DNA from: Rhodospirillaceae bacterium
GTDB taxonomy: Bacteria > Pseudomonadota > Alphaproteobacteria > SMXQ01
Direction of reading: 5' to 3'
Assembly (NCBI GenBank): GCA_947474495.1
Contig: CANJIM010000027.1
Span: 1-39,449, forward strand
DNA length: 39,449 nucleotides
Shown here one piece after another: positions 8,227 through 15,493 of this stretch; position 1 is the first letter of the stretch; every line of letters starts with the position of its first letter. The notes beneath the pieces were generated by a model. That model saw only the letters and a list, made by a program, of their open reading frames with translations, did not search any database and was not told the DNA's origin. A program made the position numbers and the translations under genes.

Positions 8227-10314
8227 ATGGCTGCATTACCGCTTGAGAAGTTGCTGGCGCCGAGATCCATTGCGGTCATCGGCGCCAGCGAAAAAGCCAA
8301 TGTCGGCGGTCGCGTGTTTCGCAATGCCCTGGCCGCCGGCTTCGGCGGCGCGATTTATCCGGTCAATCCCAATTACGAGTCGGTCGACGGCCACCGCTGC
8401 TACGCCTCGCTCGCGGCTCTGCCGGCGGTGCCCGATTGCGCCATTGTCGCGGTGCCGGCGAGCGCAGCCCTGGCGGTGCTGAAGGACAGTGCCGACTGCG
8501 GCATTCCCTCGGCCGTCCTGCTGGCGGAAGGCTTCGCCGACGCCGGCACGGACGAGGGCACGGCGCGCAATGAACGCCTGCTCGCGCTCGCCCGCGAGTC
8601 GGGCATGGCGATTTCCGGCCCCAACAGCATGGGCATCGTGTCGCTTGGACGGCGCTTCGCCTCGGCGTTTGTCAATTTGCCGAAGGGTCTGCAACGCGGG
8701 CATTTGTCGCTGGTGTCGCAATCGGGCGGGCTGATGAACGCCGTACTCGAACTCGGGCGTAACCGCGGTCTCGGTTTCGACTATCTGATTTCTGCCGGCA
8801 ACGGCGCCATCGTCGGCCTGCCCGATTATCTCGATTGGCTGGCCGACGACAGCAGCACCAAAGTGATTGCCTGCGTCATCGAGGGGGTGCGCGACGGCGC
8901 GCGCTTCTTCGACGCGTTGCGCCGCGCTGCTCGCCGCAAGCCCGTCGTCGTGCTGAAGCTCGGCCGCACCGAGGAGGGCCAGCGCGGCACGCTGACCCAC
9001 ACCGGCTCGCTCGCCGGCTCCGATCTGGTGTTCCGCTCGGCCTGCCGTCAGGCCGGCGCTTGTGTGGTCGACGATGTCGATGCGCTGATCGAGACGGCCT
9101 CGCTGCTGCTCTCCTGCCCTTTGCCGAAGGGCGACAATGTGGTGATCTTCTCCGTGTCGGGCGGGGCGACGGTGCTGACCGCCGACCTTGGCGTCAAAGC
9201 AGGGCTCACATTTAAGCCGCTGACGCCCGCCACCAACCGGCGCCTACAGGACATTCTCGAAGTCGAGCATCCGTTCAACAACCCGATGGACGTCGTCGGC
9301 AATCCGCGGCTGGTCAAGGGCGACAATCTGCGCCTGTGCCTGGAAGCGATGAACGACGACGACGCGATCGACGCCATTTCCTTCGTCCTCGCCATGCAGC
9401 GCGATCCGGCGGCGAGCCATGAGAAGCTGATGGGCTCGATCAAGGCCTTCGCGCCGCAGCTGAAGAAACCCTTGATCGTCATGTCGGAGATGACTTGGCA
9501 TTGGCGCGAGACGCCGCCCGATATCGGCGTGCCGGTGGCGGCGACCCTGGCCGAGGGCCTACTCGCCATCCGTCAACTCGTCGATTATGCCGCCTGGCGC
9601 CGCCGGCCGGAGGCGCTGGCGGCCGCGCCCACGGCGGTCCTGGCGCTGCCAGAGCATCGCGGTGCGCTGGCCGAGCATGAGAGCAAGGCAATTTTGTCGG
9701 CCGCCGGTTTTCGCGTCCCAGCGTCGGTGCTCACCACCGATGCCGATCAAGCCGTCGCTTTTGCACAGGCGCAGGGCGCGCCGGTGGTCATGAAGGTGCA
9801 GTCGCGCAAGCTGCTACACAAGACGGAGATCGGCGGCGTCGAGGTCGGCTTGCGCGGCGAGGCGGACGTCCGCTCCGCTTACGAGCGGTTGACGGTCGCG
9901 GCGCGGCGCGCCGATCCGACCGGGCCTCTCGACGGCATCCTGGTCGAGACGATGGCGGCCAAGGGCCCAGAATTCATTCTGGGCCTCCATGCCGATGCGC
10001 AATTCGGGCCAGTGATCCTGCTCGGTGTCGGCGGGACCTTTGCCGAGATGGTCGCCGACAGCACGGTGCGCATGCCGCCGCTCGACGCGGCGGAGGCGCG
10101 CGACATGCTCGACGAGTTGAAGTTCGGGCGCAAGTTGCTGGCCGGCTTTCGCGATCTGCCGGCGTCGGATGATGCCGGCCTGATTGCGGCGATTGTGGCG
10201 TTCTCGCGATTCGTGACGGTCCATCGCGAGCGCCTCGACAGCATCGACATCAACCCGATCCGCATCCTCGATGGCCAGGCGGTCGTCCTCGATGCCACGC
10301 TGATCCTGCACTAA
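8227..10314 (+). CDS. ADP-forming acyl-CoA synthetase (acetate-CoA ligase type, fused subunits)
   Basis: A 695-residue cytoplasmic enzyme with domains in the order CoA-binding Rossmann domain (about 1-130), succinyl-CoA ligase-like domains (about 150-460), and C-terminal ATP-grasp domain (about 475-695). H258 in GTLTHTGS corresponds to the phosphorylated histidine of the family, and KVQSRKLLHKTEIGG is the typical ATP-grasp segment. The reaction is acid + CoA + ATP to acyl-CoA + ADP + Pi, or the reverse, recovering ATP from a thioester product. It is the last gene of the operon, six bases after the TctC stop. It either primes the substrate or harvests ATP from the final acyl-CoA. Confidence 0.92.
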   Translation: MAALPLEKLLAPRSIAVIGASEKANVGGRVFRNALAAGFGGAIYPVNPNYESVDGHRCYASLAALPAVPDCAIVAVPASAALAVLKDSADCGIPSAVLLAEGFADAGTDEGTARNERLLALARESGMAISGPNSMGIVSLGRRFASAFVNLPKGLQRGHLSLVSQSGGLMNAVLELGRNRGLGFDYLISAGNGAIVGLPDYLDWLADDSSTKVIACVIEGVRDGARFFDALRRAARRKPVVVLKLGRTEEGQRGTLTHTGSLAGSDLVFRSACRQAGACVVDDVDALIETASLLLSCPLPKGDNVVIFSVSGGATVLTADLGVKAGLTFKPLTPATNRRLQDILEVEHPFNNPMDVVGNPRLVKGDNLRLCLEAMNDDDAIDAISFVLAMQRDPAASHEKLMGSIKAFAPQLKKPLIVMSEMTWHWRETPPDIGVPVAATLAEGLLAIRQLVDYAAWRRRPEALAAAPTAVLALPEHRGALAEHESKAILSAAGFRVPASVLTTDADQAVAFAQAQGAPVVMKVQSRKLLHKTEIGGVEVGLRGEADVRSAYERLTVAARRADPTGPLDGILVETMAAKGPEFILGLHADAQFGPVILLGVGGTFAEMVADSTVRMPPLDAAEARDMLDELKFGRKLLAGFRDLPASDDAGLIAAIVAFSRFVTVHRERLDSIDINPIRILDGQAVVLDATLILH

Positions 10315-10361
10315 CCCAGCCACTGGGGCGGGGTAAAAGCAGGCTCTTGTCGGTCGACGTG

Positions 10362-10499
10362 ATGAACTCGCTCGCGGTTTGGCTGGCTTCGTATCTGTCT
10401 GACGGCAAGAGCGGCGGCCGCTACGTCGGTAAGTTGTGGGATGCGTCGTTACCGCCCAAAGTGGCGGCGGATCGTTGCCTCAAAAAGTTAGTGTTGTGA
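10362..10499 (+). pseudogene. Short ORF resembling the C-terminal tail of an SDR enzyme (remnant)
   Basis: A 45-codon frame in the gap between the acyl-CoA synthetase and the amidohydrolase-like gene. Its translation contains LAVWLASYLSDGKSGGRYVG followed by KLWDASLPP. This resembles the last helix and tail of short-chain dehydrogenases, where an LAxFLAS...DG.(S/T)G pattern precedes an xxWD motif. There is no convincing ribosome-binding site and no nucleotide-binding part upstream, so it is best read as the remains of a deleted gene. The similarity is from memory; the alternative is a chance ORF. Confidence 0.35.
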
Positions 10500-10510
10500 A
10501 AGACTGTGCC

Positions 10511-11569
10511 ATGAAGATCGACTGCGAAAGTTATTACTGGCCGGTCGACTTTCTCGAACGTGTTGATCATCCCGGCAAGGGCCGCATTGAGCGCGAGGAC
10601 GCGAGTACGGTGATCTACTATCGCGACGGCGAGCTGATCCAGCGCTTCCGGAGCACGCGCTGGGATCTCGACATGCGCAAGGCGGCAATGAATCAGGAAG
10701 GTTTCGATGCACAGTTGTTATTGCCCGATCCGCTGCCGTTCCTTTACGAGATCAACCATAACCTCGGCCCGCTGATGGCGACGGCCTACAATACTTATCT
10801 TGCTGGGGCCATCGCCCACCAGCCGCGGTTCATCGGCGCGGCCTGGCTGTATCTGCCGGACATGGACGAGGCGCTCGCCGAGTTGCAGCGCGCGGCGTCG
10901 TTAGGTCTCGGCGCCGTCAAAATCAACGGCGGTTTTGCCGATGAAGATATCGACGGCGAAGAATTGTGGCCGCTCTATGAAGCGGCGGAATCGCTGGACT
11001 TGCCGATCCTATTGCAGCCAATCGAACGGGTCTTCGAGGATCAAACCGGCCACCCCTGGTTGATCGGCGCTGACCGCTACGCCGGCATGCGCTTTCTCGC
11101 CAGCAGCTTGGGCTTTCCCTTCACCTATATGCAAAGCATCGCGCGGCTGATTTTCAGTGGCACGCTCGATCGCTTTCCGAACCTGCGCTTTGCCTTCCTC
11201 AAGGGGGGTGCCGGCTGGGTGCCCTATCTGCGCGAGCGGCTCGACCGGCAAGCGGAGCATCGGGCCTTTCGCAGCTATGTCATGAAGAGGGGGCTCAAAC
11301 TACGACGCAAGCCGAGCGAATATTTCGACCAGCTTTACATCGCCGCTGGTGCTGACGAATCCTATCTTGCCGATGTGGTGAAGCGCTGGCCCGATCATCG
11401 CTTGATCGTCGGCAGCGGTTATGATTCGACCGAAGCGGGGGCGACTTGGCCCGATACCGTCTCGCGCATCGTTGCTTTGCCAGACCTCGCCGCCGTCGAG
11501 CGCGACGCCATTCTCGGCGGCAACGCATTGCGTTTATTCGGTTTGCCGCCGGTTCCCCACGAGGCTTGA
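10511..11569 (+). CDS. Amidohydrolase-2-like protein with all metal-ligand positions changed
   Basis: A 352-residue protein with the PF04909 (ACMSD/resorcylate decarboxylase-like) barrel layout. Each place where family members carry a metal ligand is altered: the N-terminal HxH is E6-S-Y8 in IDCESYYWP, the strand-5 His is Q169 in LPILLQPIE, the next His is K231 in FLKGGAG, and the Asp of GSDYP is G303 in IVGSGYDS. The fold-defining residues around them are kept. The frame extends upstream to 10436, but the ATG at 10511 matches the usual family N-terminus. It is probably not a metal hydrolase; it may be a cofactor-free decarboxylase or hydrolase, or a binding protein. No terminator separates it clearly from the upstream operon. 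Confidence 0.8.
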   Translation: MKIDCESYYWPVDFLERVDHPGKGRIEREDASTVIYYRDGELIQRFRSTRWDLDMRKAAMNQEGFDAQLLLPDPLPFLYEINHNLGPLMATAYNTYLAGAIAHQPRFIGAAWLYLPDMDEALAELQRAASLGLGAVKINGGFADEDIDGEELWPLYEAAESLDLPILLQPIERVFEDQTGHPWLIGADRYAGMRFLASSLGFPFTYMQSIARLIFSGTLDRFPNLRFAFLKGGAGWVPYLRERLDRQAEHRAFRSYVMKRGLKLRRKPSEYFDQLYIAAGADESYLADVVKRWPDHRLIVGSGYDSTEAGATWPDTVSRIVALPDLAAVERDAILGGNALRLFGLPPVPHEA

Positions 11570-11800
11570 GCGTCTATCATCGGCGCGCCTGACAGGCTAT
11601 GATAGCAGCCGCGTTTCCAGGGGATTTGATCATGTTCGGCGCGAATTATAGGGCCAAGTTGGCTGCGGCGGCATCGCACCTTTGCGCAACATCGACGACC
11701 CCGTCGAATTCCGCAAACATGTGATCTCCCTATAGATCTTGATGGCAGCGCCGGTCCCGCCCATGCGAGGCGATCGACGCAGCAGACTGCGCCGGAAACG

Positions 11801-11833
11801 GTAAAGGCCACGTCTTTTGGACGTGGCCTTTAC
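11801..11833 (-). terminator. Perfect 14-bp hairpin downstream of tRNA-Pro
   Basis: GTAAAGGCCACGTC (11801-11814) is repeated inverted without mismatch at 11820-11833 around a 5-base loop. It lies 15 bases beyond the 3' end of the tRNA gene on the minus strand. On that strand it is followed by CGTTTCC, a weak T tract, so it may end tRNA transcription or act only as a processing barrier. The rest of the gap 11570-11800 holds only a loose CTATCAT/ATGATAG repeat at 11574-11605 and no supportable gene. Confidence 0.55.
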
Positions 11834-11848
11834 GCGATCGGGAAAGTT

Positions 11849-11925
11849 TGGTCGGGGAAAGAGGATTCGAACCTCCGGCCCCCACGTCCCGAACGTGGTG
11901 CTCTACCAGGCTGAGCTATTCCCCG
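11849..11925 (-). tRNA. tRNA-Pro (anticodon CGG)
   Basis: The minus strand folds as a complete cloverleaf of 77 bases. It has a 7-bp acceptor stem CGGGGAA/TTCCCCG, the D-loop AGCTCAGCCTGGTAGAGC, anticodon stem CCACG/CGTGG around the loop TTCGGGA, and the T-arm GGAGG TTCGAAT CCTCT. The anticodon CGG (11891-11889) reads the proline codon CCG. The 3' CCA is encoded (11851-11849). It is a single tRNA gene with its own promoter. Confidence 0.97.
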
Positions 11926-11936
11926 AAGAGGCGAGG

Positions 11937-11965
11937 GTTATATACCGGCGATTTGCCGATGACAA
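11937..11965 (-). promoter_or_regulatory. Sigma-70 promoter of the tRNA-Pro gene
   Basis: Reading the minus strand, TTGTCA (11965-11960) and TATAAC (11942-11937) are separated by exactly 17 bases. The -10 box ends 11 bases before the tRNA 5' end. Both hexamers match the consensus at five of six positions. Confidence 0.65.
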
Positions 11966-12062
11966 CCGTCCCCGCGTGCTTTTCGGCGGGCCTGCAGATT
12001 CCTCGCAAAGCGGCGGAATCCGTGGGGTTGCGAGCAAATGACGGGGCGCGAAACGCGGCTGT

Positions 12063-13085
12063 TTAATGCCCGCGGGACATGTTGAAGCCGATGACTTCGA
12101 GCAGGGCCGTCTTCTCCGGCGAGGCGGGGAAGATATCGAGCGCGTCGCGCGCCAGGGCGCTGTAATGGCGCGCCCGCTCCATCGTGTCGGCCAGCACGCC
12201 ATGCTGGTTCATCAGGCGCATGGCATGGGCGAGATCGCCCTCGGTCTGGTCGAGGTCTTCCAGCGTGCGGCGCCAGAAGGTCTTTTCCTCGTCATTGCCG
12301 CGCCGGAAGGCGAGGATGATCGGTAGGGTGATCTTGCCTTCGCGGAAATCGTCGCCGACCGATTTGCCGAGCGTCGCCTGCACGGCGGTGTAGTCGAGCA
12401 CGTCGTCGAGCAGTTGGAAGGCGATGCCGAGATTGAGGCCGTAGGACTCGAGCGCCTGCTCCTCGACCTTGGGGCGGTTGGCGACGACGGCACCGATTCG
12501 CGCGGCGGCGGCGAACAGCACGGCGGTCTTGCAGCGGATCACGTCGAGATATTGCGCTTCGCTGGTTTCGGTGTCGTTGGCGGTGGTGAGCTGCATCACC
12601 TCGCCCTCCGCGATCACGGCCGAAGCGTTGGATAGAATGGCGAGCACGTCGAGCGAGCCGTCGGCCACCATCAGCTGGAAGGCGCGGCTGAACAAGAAGT
12701 CGCCGACCAGCACGCTGGGCTGGTTGCCCCACAGGGTGTTGGCGGTGGCCTTGCCGCGGCGCAGGTCGCTGTCGTCGACCACGTCGTCATGCAGCAGGGT
12801 AGCGGTATGGATGAATTCGACCGAGGCGGCGAGGCCGATATGGCGCGGGCCGCGATAGCCGCACATGCGCGCGGCGCCGAGCAGCATCATCGGGCGCAGG
12901 CGCTTGCCGCCGGCGGCGATGATATGGCCGGCGAGCTGCGGGATGAGCGCGACCGGACTTTCCATGCGCGTCAGGATGACCGCGTTGACCTTGGCGATGT
13001 CGTCCGCCACCAGCGCCTGCAGGGCGTCCAGCGAGGGTTGCGGCCCTTTGCCGCGTGCCGCTTCGAGATCGACGATGACCGCCAA
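12063..13085 (-). CDS. ispB: Polyprenyl (probably octa-/decaprenyl) diphosphate synthase
   Basis: A 340-residue all-trans prenyl transferase with both aspartate-rich motifs: DDVVDD at 100-105 and DDVLD at 227-231, plus the GGKRLRP segment that binds isopentenyl diphosphate. It elongates farnesyl or geranyl diphosphate to the long side chain of ubiquinone. The frame is open to an ATG at 13148, but a TTG at 13085 has AGGAG seven bases upstream and gives a normal family N-terminus, so the TTG start is preferred. It is divergent from the DUF2007 gene. Chain length cannot be read reliably from the sequence. Confidence 0.93.
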   Translation of the reverse strand: MAVIVDLEAARGKGPQPSLDALQALVADDIAKVNAVILTRMESPVALIPQLAGHIIAAGGKRLRPMMLLGAARMCGYRGPRHIGLAASVEFIHTATLLHDDVVDDSDLRRGKATANTLWGNQPSVLVGDFLFSRAFQLMVADGSLDVLAILSNASAVIAEGEVMQLTTANDTETSEAQYLDVIRCKTAVLFAAAARIGAVVANRPKVEEQALESYGLNLGIAFQLLDDVLDYTAVQATLGKSVGDDFREGKITLPIILAFRRGNDEEKTFWRRTLEDLDQTEGDLAHAMRLMNQHGVLADTMERARHYSALARDALDIFPASPEKTALLEVIGFNMSRGH

Positions 13086-13244
13086 CGAAACTCTCCTGAT
13101 GTCGGGAAACCCATGCAGCGCCTTGACGGCGGCAGGGGTCTTGAGCATAAGCCCGTCTCCGCGCCGGTCAAGGCTGCGGTCGGGCCGACCTCGGAGGTGC
13201 GAGGCGCGGCATTTTTCGGCGGTTTCCTGTATGATACGGGCAAG

Positions 13245-13487
13245 ATGAAGGAATTGCTGCGCACCAATGACTATGTTTTGTTGTCCTACGCCGACGCGCT
13301 GTTACGCGACGCGGGGATCGACGCTGTTCAATTGGATAACCATACCTCCATACTCGAAGGCAGCATTGGCGCGATTCCGCGCCGCTTGATGGTTCCCGAT
13401 GCCGATCATGCCGCCGCCCAAGCGCTGATCGATCAGGCGATGGCCGATGTCGCGGCGGGCCTCACGATTGAAGAGACCTCAGAATGA
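13245..13487 (+). CDS. DUF2007 family small protein
   Basis: An 80-residue protein with the DUF2007 pattern: an opening MKELLRTNDYVLLSYADALL, a central NHTSILEGSIG and a closing PRRLMVPDADHAAAQALI. The family folds like a GlnB-type alpha/beta unit and is called a putative signal-transducing protein, but no function is proven. A TATGAT box at 13230-13235 lies only nine bases before the ATG, so the message may have almost no leader. It lies ten bases before the methyltransferase gene, the common arrangement in alphaproteobacteria. Confidence 0.85.
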   Translation: MKELLRTNDYVLLSYADALLRDAGIDAVQLDNHTSILEGSIGAIPRRLMVPDADHAAAQALIDQAMADVAAGLTIEETSE

Positions 13488-13497
13488 GCATGGGGTC

Positions 13498-14286
13498 ATG
13501 AGCATGGCTGAAACCGGCGGCGCCAATGTCGGCGTAGGGATCTCCCCCATGGAAATCACGGAGGATCGCATCCTCGGCGGGCGTATTCGTTTGCGCCAGC
13601 CCAAGCAGGGTTATCGCGCCGCCATCGACCCGGTGTTCCTCGCCGCGGCGGTGCCCGCCGTGCGCGGCGATCGCGTGCTCGATCTCGGCATGGGAGTCGG
13701 CGCCGCGGCGCTCTGCCTCGCCCTGCGCGAGCCGGGCTGCCGGGTCAGCGGCATCGAGATCAACCGCGATCTGGTGCGCCTCGCCGCCGACAATATCGCG
13801 CTCAACGACATGGGCGCGCGCGTCGACGTCATGGTCGGCGATTTGATCCGCCCGCCGTCGCGCCTGGTGCCGGGTTCGTTCCATCACGTCATGGCCAACC
13901 CGCCCTATGTCGAGGAAGGCGCCGGCACGCCGGCCCCCGATCCCGGCAAGGCGCGCGCCAATATGGAGGGCGAGGCGACGCTCGGCCACTGGCTGCGCAT
14001 GGGCCTGATGATGCTGCGCCCGCGCGGCACGCTGACCATCGTCCACCGCGCCGACCGGCTCGACGGCCTCTTGGCCGAGCTGTACGGCAAGACCGGCGGC
14101 ATCGTCGTTTTCCCGCTGTGGCCCGACCAGACCAGCCGACCGGCCAAGCGGGTGCTGATCCGCGCCGTGAAGGGCTCGCTGACGCCGCTCCGCCTCGCCG
14201 CCGGGCTGGTGCTGCATGAGGCGGGCGGCGGCTATAGCCCGACCGCCGACCAGATCCTGCGCGACGGGGCGGCGCTTCCTCTCTAA
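13498..14286 (+). CDS. NPPY-type SAM-dependent methyltransferase (tRNA1(Val) m6A-like, COG4123)
   Basis: A 262-residue methyltransferase with the SAM-binding motif VLDLGMGVG (60-68) and the NPPY catalytic motif (134-137), which marks N6-adenine or glutamine N-methylation. The overall layout fits COG4123 (TrmN6/YfiC-like), which modifies A37 of tRNA-Val in enterobacteria; the substrate here is inferred. Two in-frame ATGs two codons apart (13498 and 13504) both lie close to a GGGG tract, so the start is uncertain by two residues. It is ten bases downstream of the DUF2007 gene and probably cotranscribed. Confidence 0.85.
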   Translation: MSMAETGGANVGVGISPMEITEDRILGGRIRLRQPKQGYRAAIDPVFLAAAVPAVRGDRVLDLGMGVGAAALCLALREPGCRVSGIEINRDLVRLAADNIALNDMGARVDVMVGDLIRPPSRLVPGSFHHVMANPPYVEEGAGTPAPDPGKARANMEGEATLGHWLRMGLMMLRPRGTLTIVHRADRLDGLLAELYGKTGGIVVFPLWPDQTSRPAKRVLIRAVKGSLTPLRLAAGLVLHEAGGGYSPTADQILRDGAALPL

Positions 14287-14335
14287 AAGCTTGGCAAATC
14301 CGGCTTTTTGCCCGCCCGAAGGGCTGTGGCGGCGC

Positions 14336-14365
14336 TTGACGCTCTCCAAGCCCTGCCACTACAAC
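14336..14365 (+). promoter_or_regulatory. Promoter of the small PP0621-like gene, likely leaderless
   Basis: TTGACG (14336-14341) and TACAAC (14360-14365) are separated by 18 bases, each with five of six consensus bases. The -10 box ends only five bases before the ATG at 14371, so transcription should start at or next to the start codon. No ribosome-binding site is present before that ATG, which agrees with a leaderless message. Confidence 0.5.
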
Positions 14366-14370
14366 AAGCC

Positions 14371-14583
14371 ATGTTCGGACTGAGCTTTACCAAACTCCTG
14401 CTGCTCGCCGCCGTTGCCGCCATCCTGTGGTACGGCTTCAAGGCCGTGCGCCGCCGCGACCAGCGCCGCGCCGAAGCCGCGCAGCCGCCCAAAAGCGTGC
14501 AACCGGCGACGGAGCTGATGGTGAAATGCCCGGTCTGCGGCACCTATAACCCGTCGGGCGTCGTCTGCACGCACCGTCCCTGA
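14371..14583 (+). CDS. Small membrane-anchored zinc-ribbon protein (PP0621-like)
   Basis: A 70-residue protein with one N-terminal membrane segment (about 7-22), a basic stretch ([10 protein letters not shown]), a Pro/Ala linker and a C-terminal [16 protein letters not shown] metal-binding knuckle. This layout resembles the PP0621 family of tiny proteins of unknown function. The promoter just upstream suggests a leaderless transcript. It lies 20 bases before glyQ, so it may be cotranscribed with the glycyl-tRNA synthetase genes. Confidence 0.7.
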   Translation: MFGLSFTKLLLLAAVAAILWYGFKAVRRRDQRRAEAAQPPKSVQPATELMVKCPVCGTYNPSGVVCTHRP

Positions 14584-14603
14584 TCTCAGTCACTGGTTTT
14601 GAT

Positions 14604-15479
14604 ATGTCCGCTCCCAAGAAAGCCCCGAGCTTCCAGGACCTGATCCTGCGCCTGCAGACCTTCTGGGGCGCGCAAGGCTGCGTGCTGCTGCAGCCCTACG
14701 ACGTCGAGATGGGCGCCGGCACCTTCCATCCGGCCACCACCTTGCGTGCGCTCGGCCCCGAGCCGTGGCGCGCCGCCTACGTGCAGCCGTCGCGCCGACC
14801 GAAGGACGGCCGCTATGGCGAGAACCCCAACCGCCTGCAGCACTACTATCAGTTTCAGGTCATCCTCAAGCCGTCGCCGGCCAACGTGCAGGAACTCTAT
14901 CTGCAGAGCCTCGCCGAATTGGGCCTGACGCCGGCGACGCACGACTTGCGTTTCGTCGAGGACGATTGGGAGAGCCCGACGCTCGGCGCCTGGGGACTCG
15001 GCTGGGAAGTCTGGTGCGACGGCATGGAGGTGACGCAGTTCACCTACTTCCAGCAGGTCGGCGGCATCGAATGCGATCCCGTCGCCGTCGAACTGACCTA
15101 CGGCCTCGAGCGCCTCGCCATGTATGTGCAGGGCGTCGAGAATGTCTATGACCTCGCCTGGAACGACCAGGGCGTGAAATACGGCGACGTCTTCAAGCAG
15201 AACGAACGCGAGCAGTCGGCCTATAATTTCGAGTTCGCCAACACCGAAGTGCTGTTTCGCCATTTCACCGAGGCCGAGGCCGAATGCCAGGCGCTGCTCG
15301 CCAAGGGCGTGACGCTGCCAGCCTACGACCAATGCATCAAGGCGAGCCACAGCTTCAACCTGCTCGATGCGCGCGGCGTCATTTCGGTCACCGAGCGTGC
15401 CGCTTACATCGGCCGCGTGCGCGCGCTGGCGAAAGCCTGCTGCGAAAGCTGGCTGGTCAGCCGTGGCCATAACGTCTAG
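14604..15479 (+). CDS. glyQ: Glycyl-tRNA synthetase alpha subunit
   Basis: A 291-residue catalytic subunit of the heterotetrameric bacterial glycyl-tRNA synthetase, which charges tRNA-Gly with glycine using ATP. The near-invariant blocks are present: [20 protein letters not shown] at the N-terminus, [20 protein letters not shown], and [17 protein letters not shown]. The length equals the usual 290-300 residues. It lies 14 bases before glyS, the standard operon. Confidence 0.98.
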   Translation: MSAPKKAPSFQDLILRLQTFWGAQGCVLLQPYDVEMGAGTFHPATTLRALGPEPWRAAYVQPSRRPKDGRYGENPNRLQHYYQFQVILKPSPANVQELYLQSLAELGLTPATHDLRFVEDDWESPTLGAWGLGWEVWCDGMEVTQFTYFQQVGGIECDPVAVELTYGLERLAMYVQGVENVYDLAWNDQGVKYGDVFKQNEREQSAYNFEFANTEVLFRHFTEAEAECQALLAKGVTLPAYDQCIKASHSFNLLDARGVISVTERAAYIGRVRALAKACCESWLVSRGHNV

Positions 15480-15493
15480 AAGGGGGCTTGATC

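Noticed and set aside
11631-11723. 30-codon plus-strand frame after the amidohydrolase-like gene
   Set aside because: It has no clear ribosome-binding site and no similarity that I can see, and it is too short to support.
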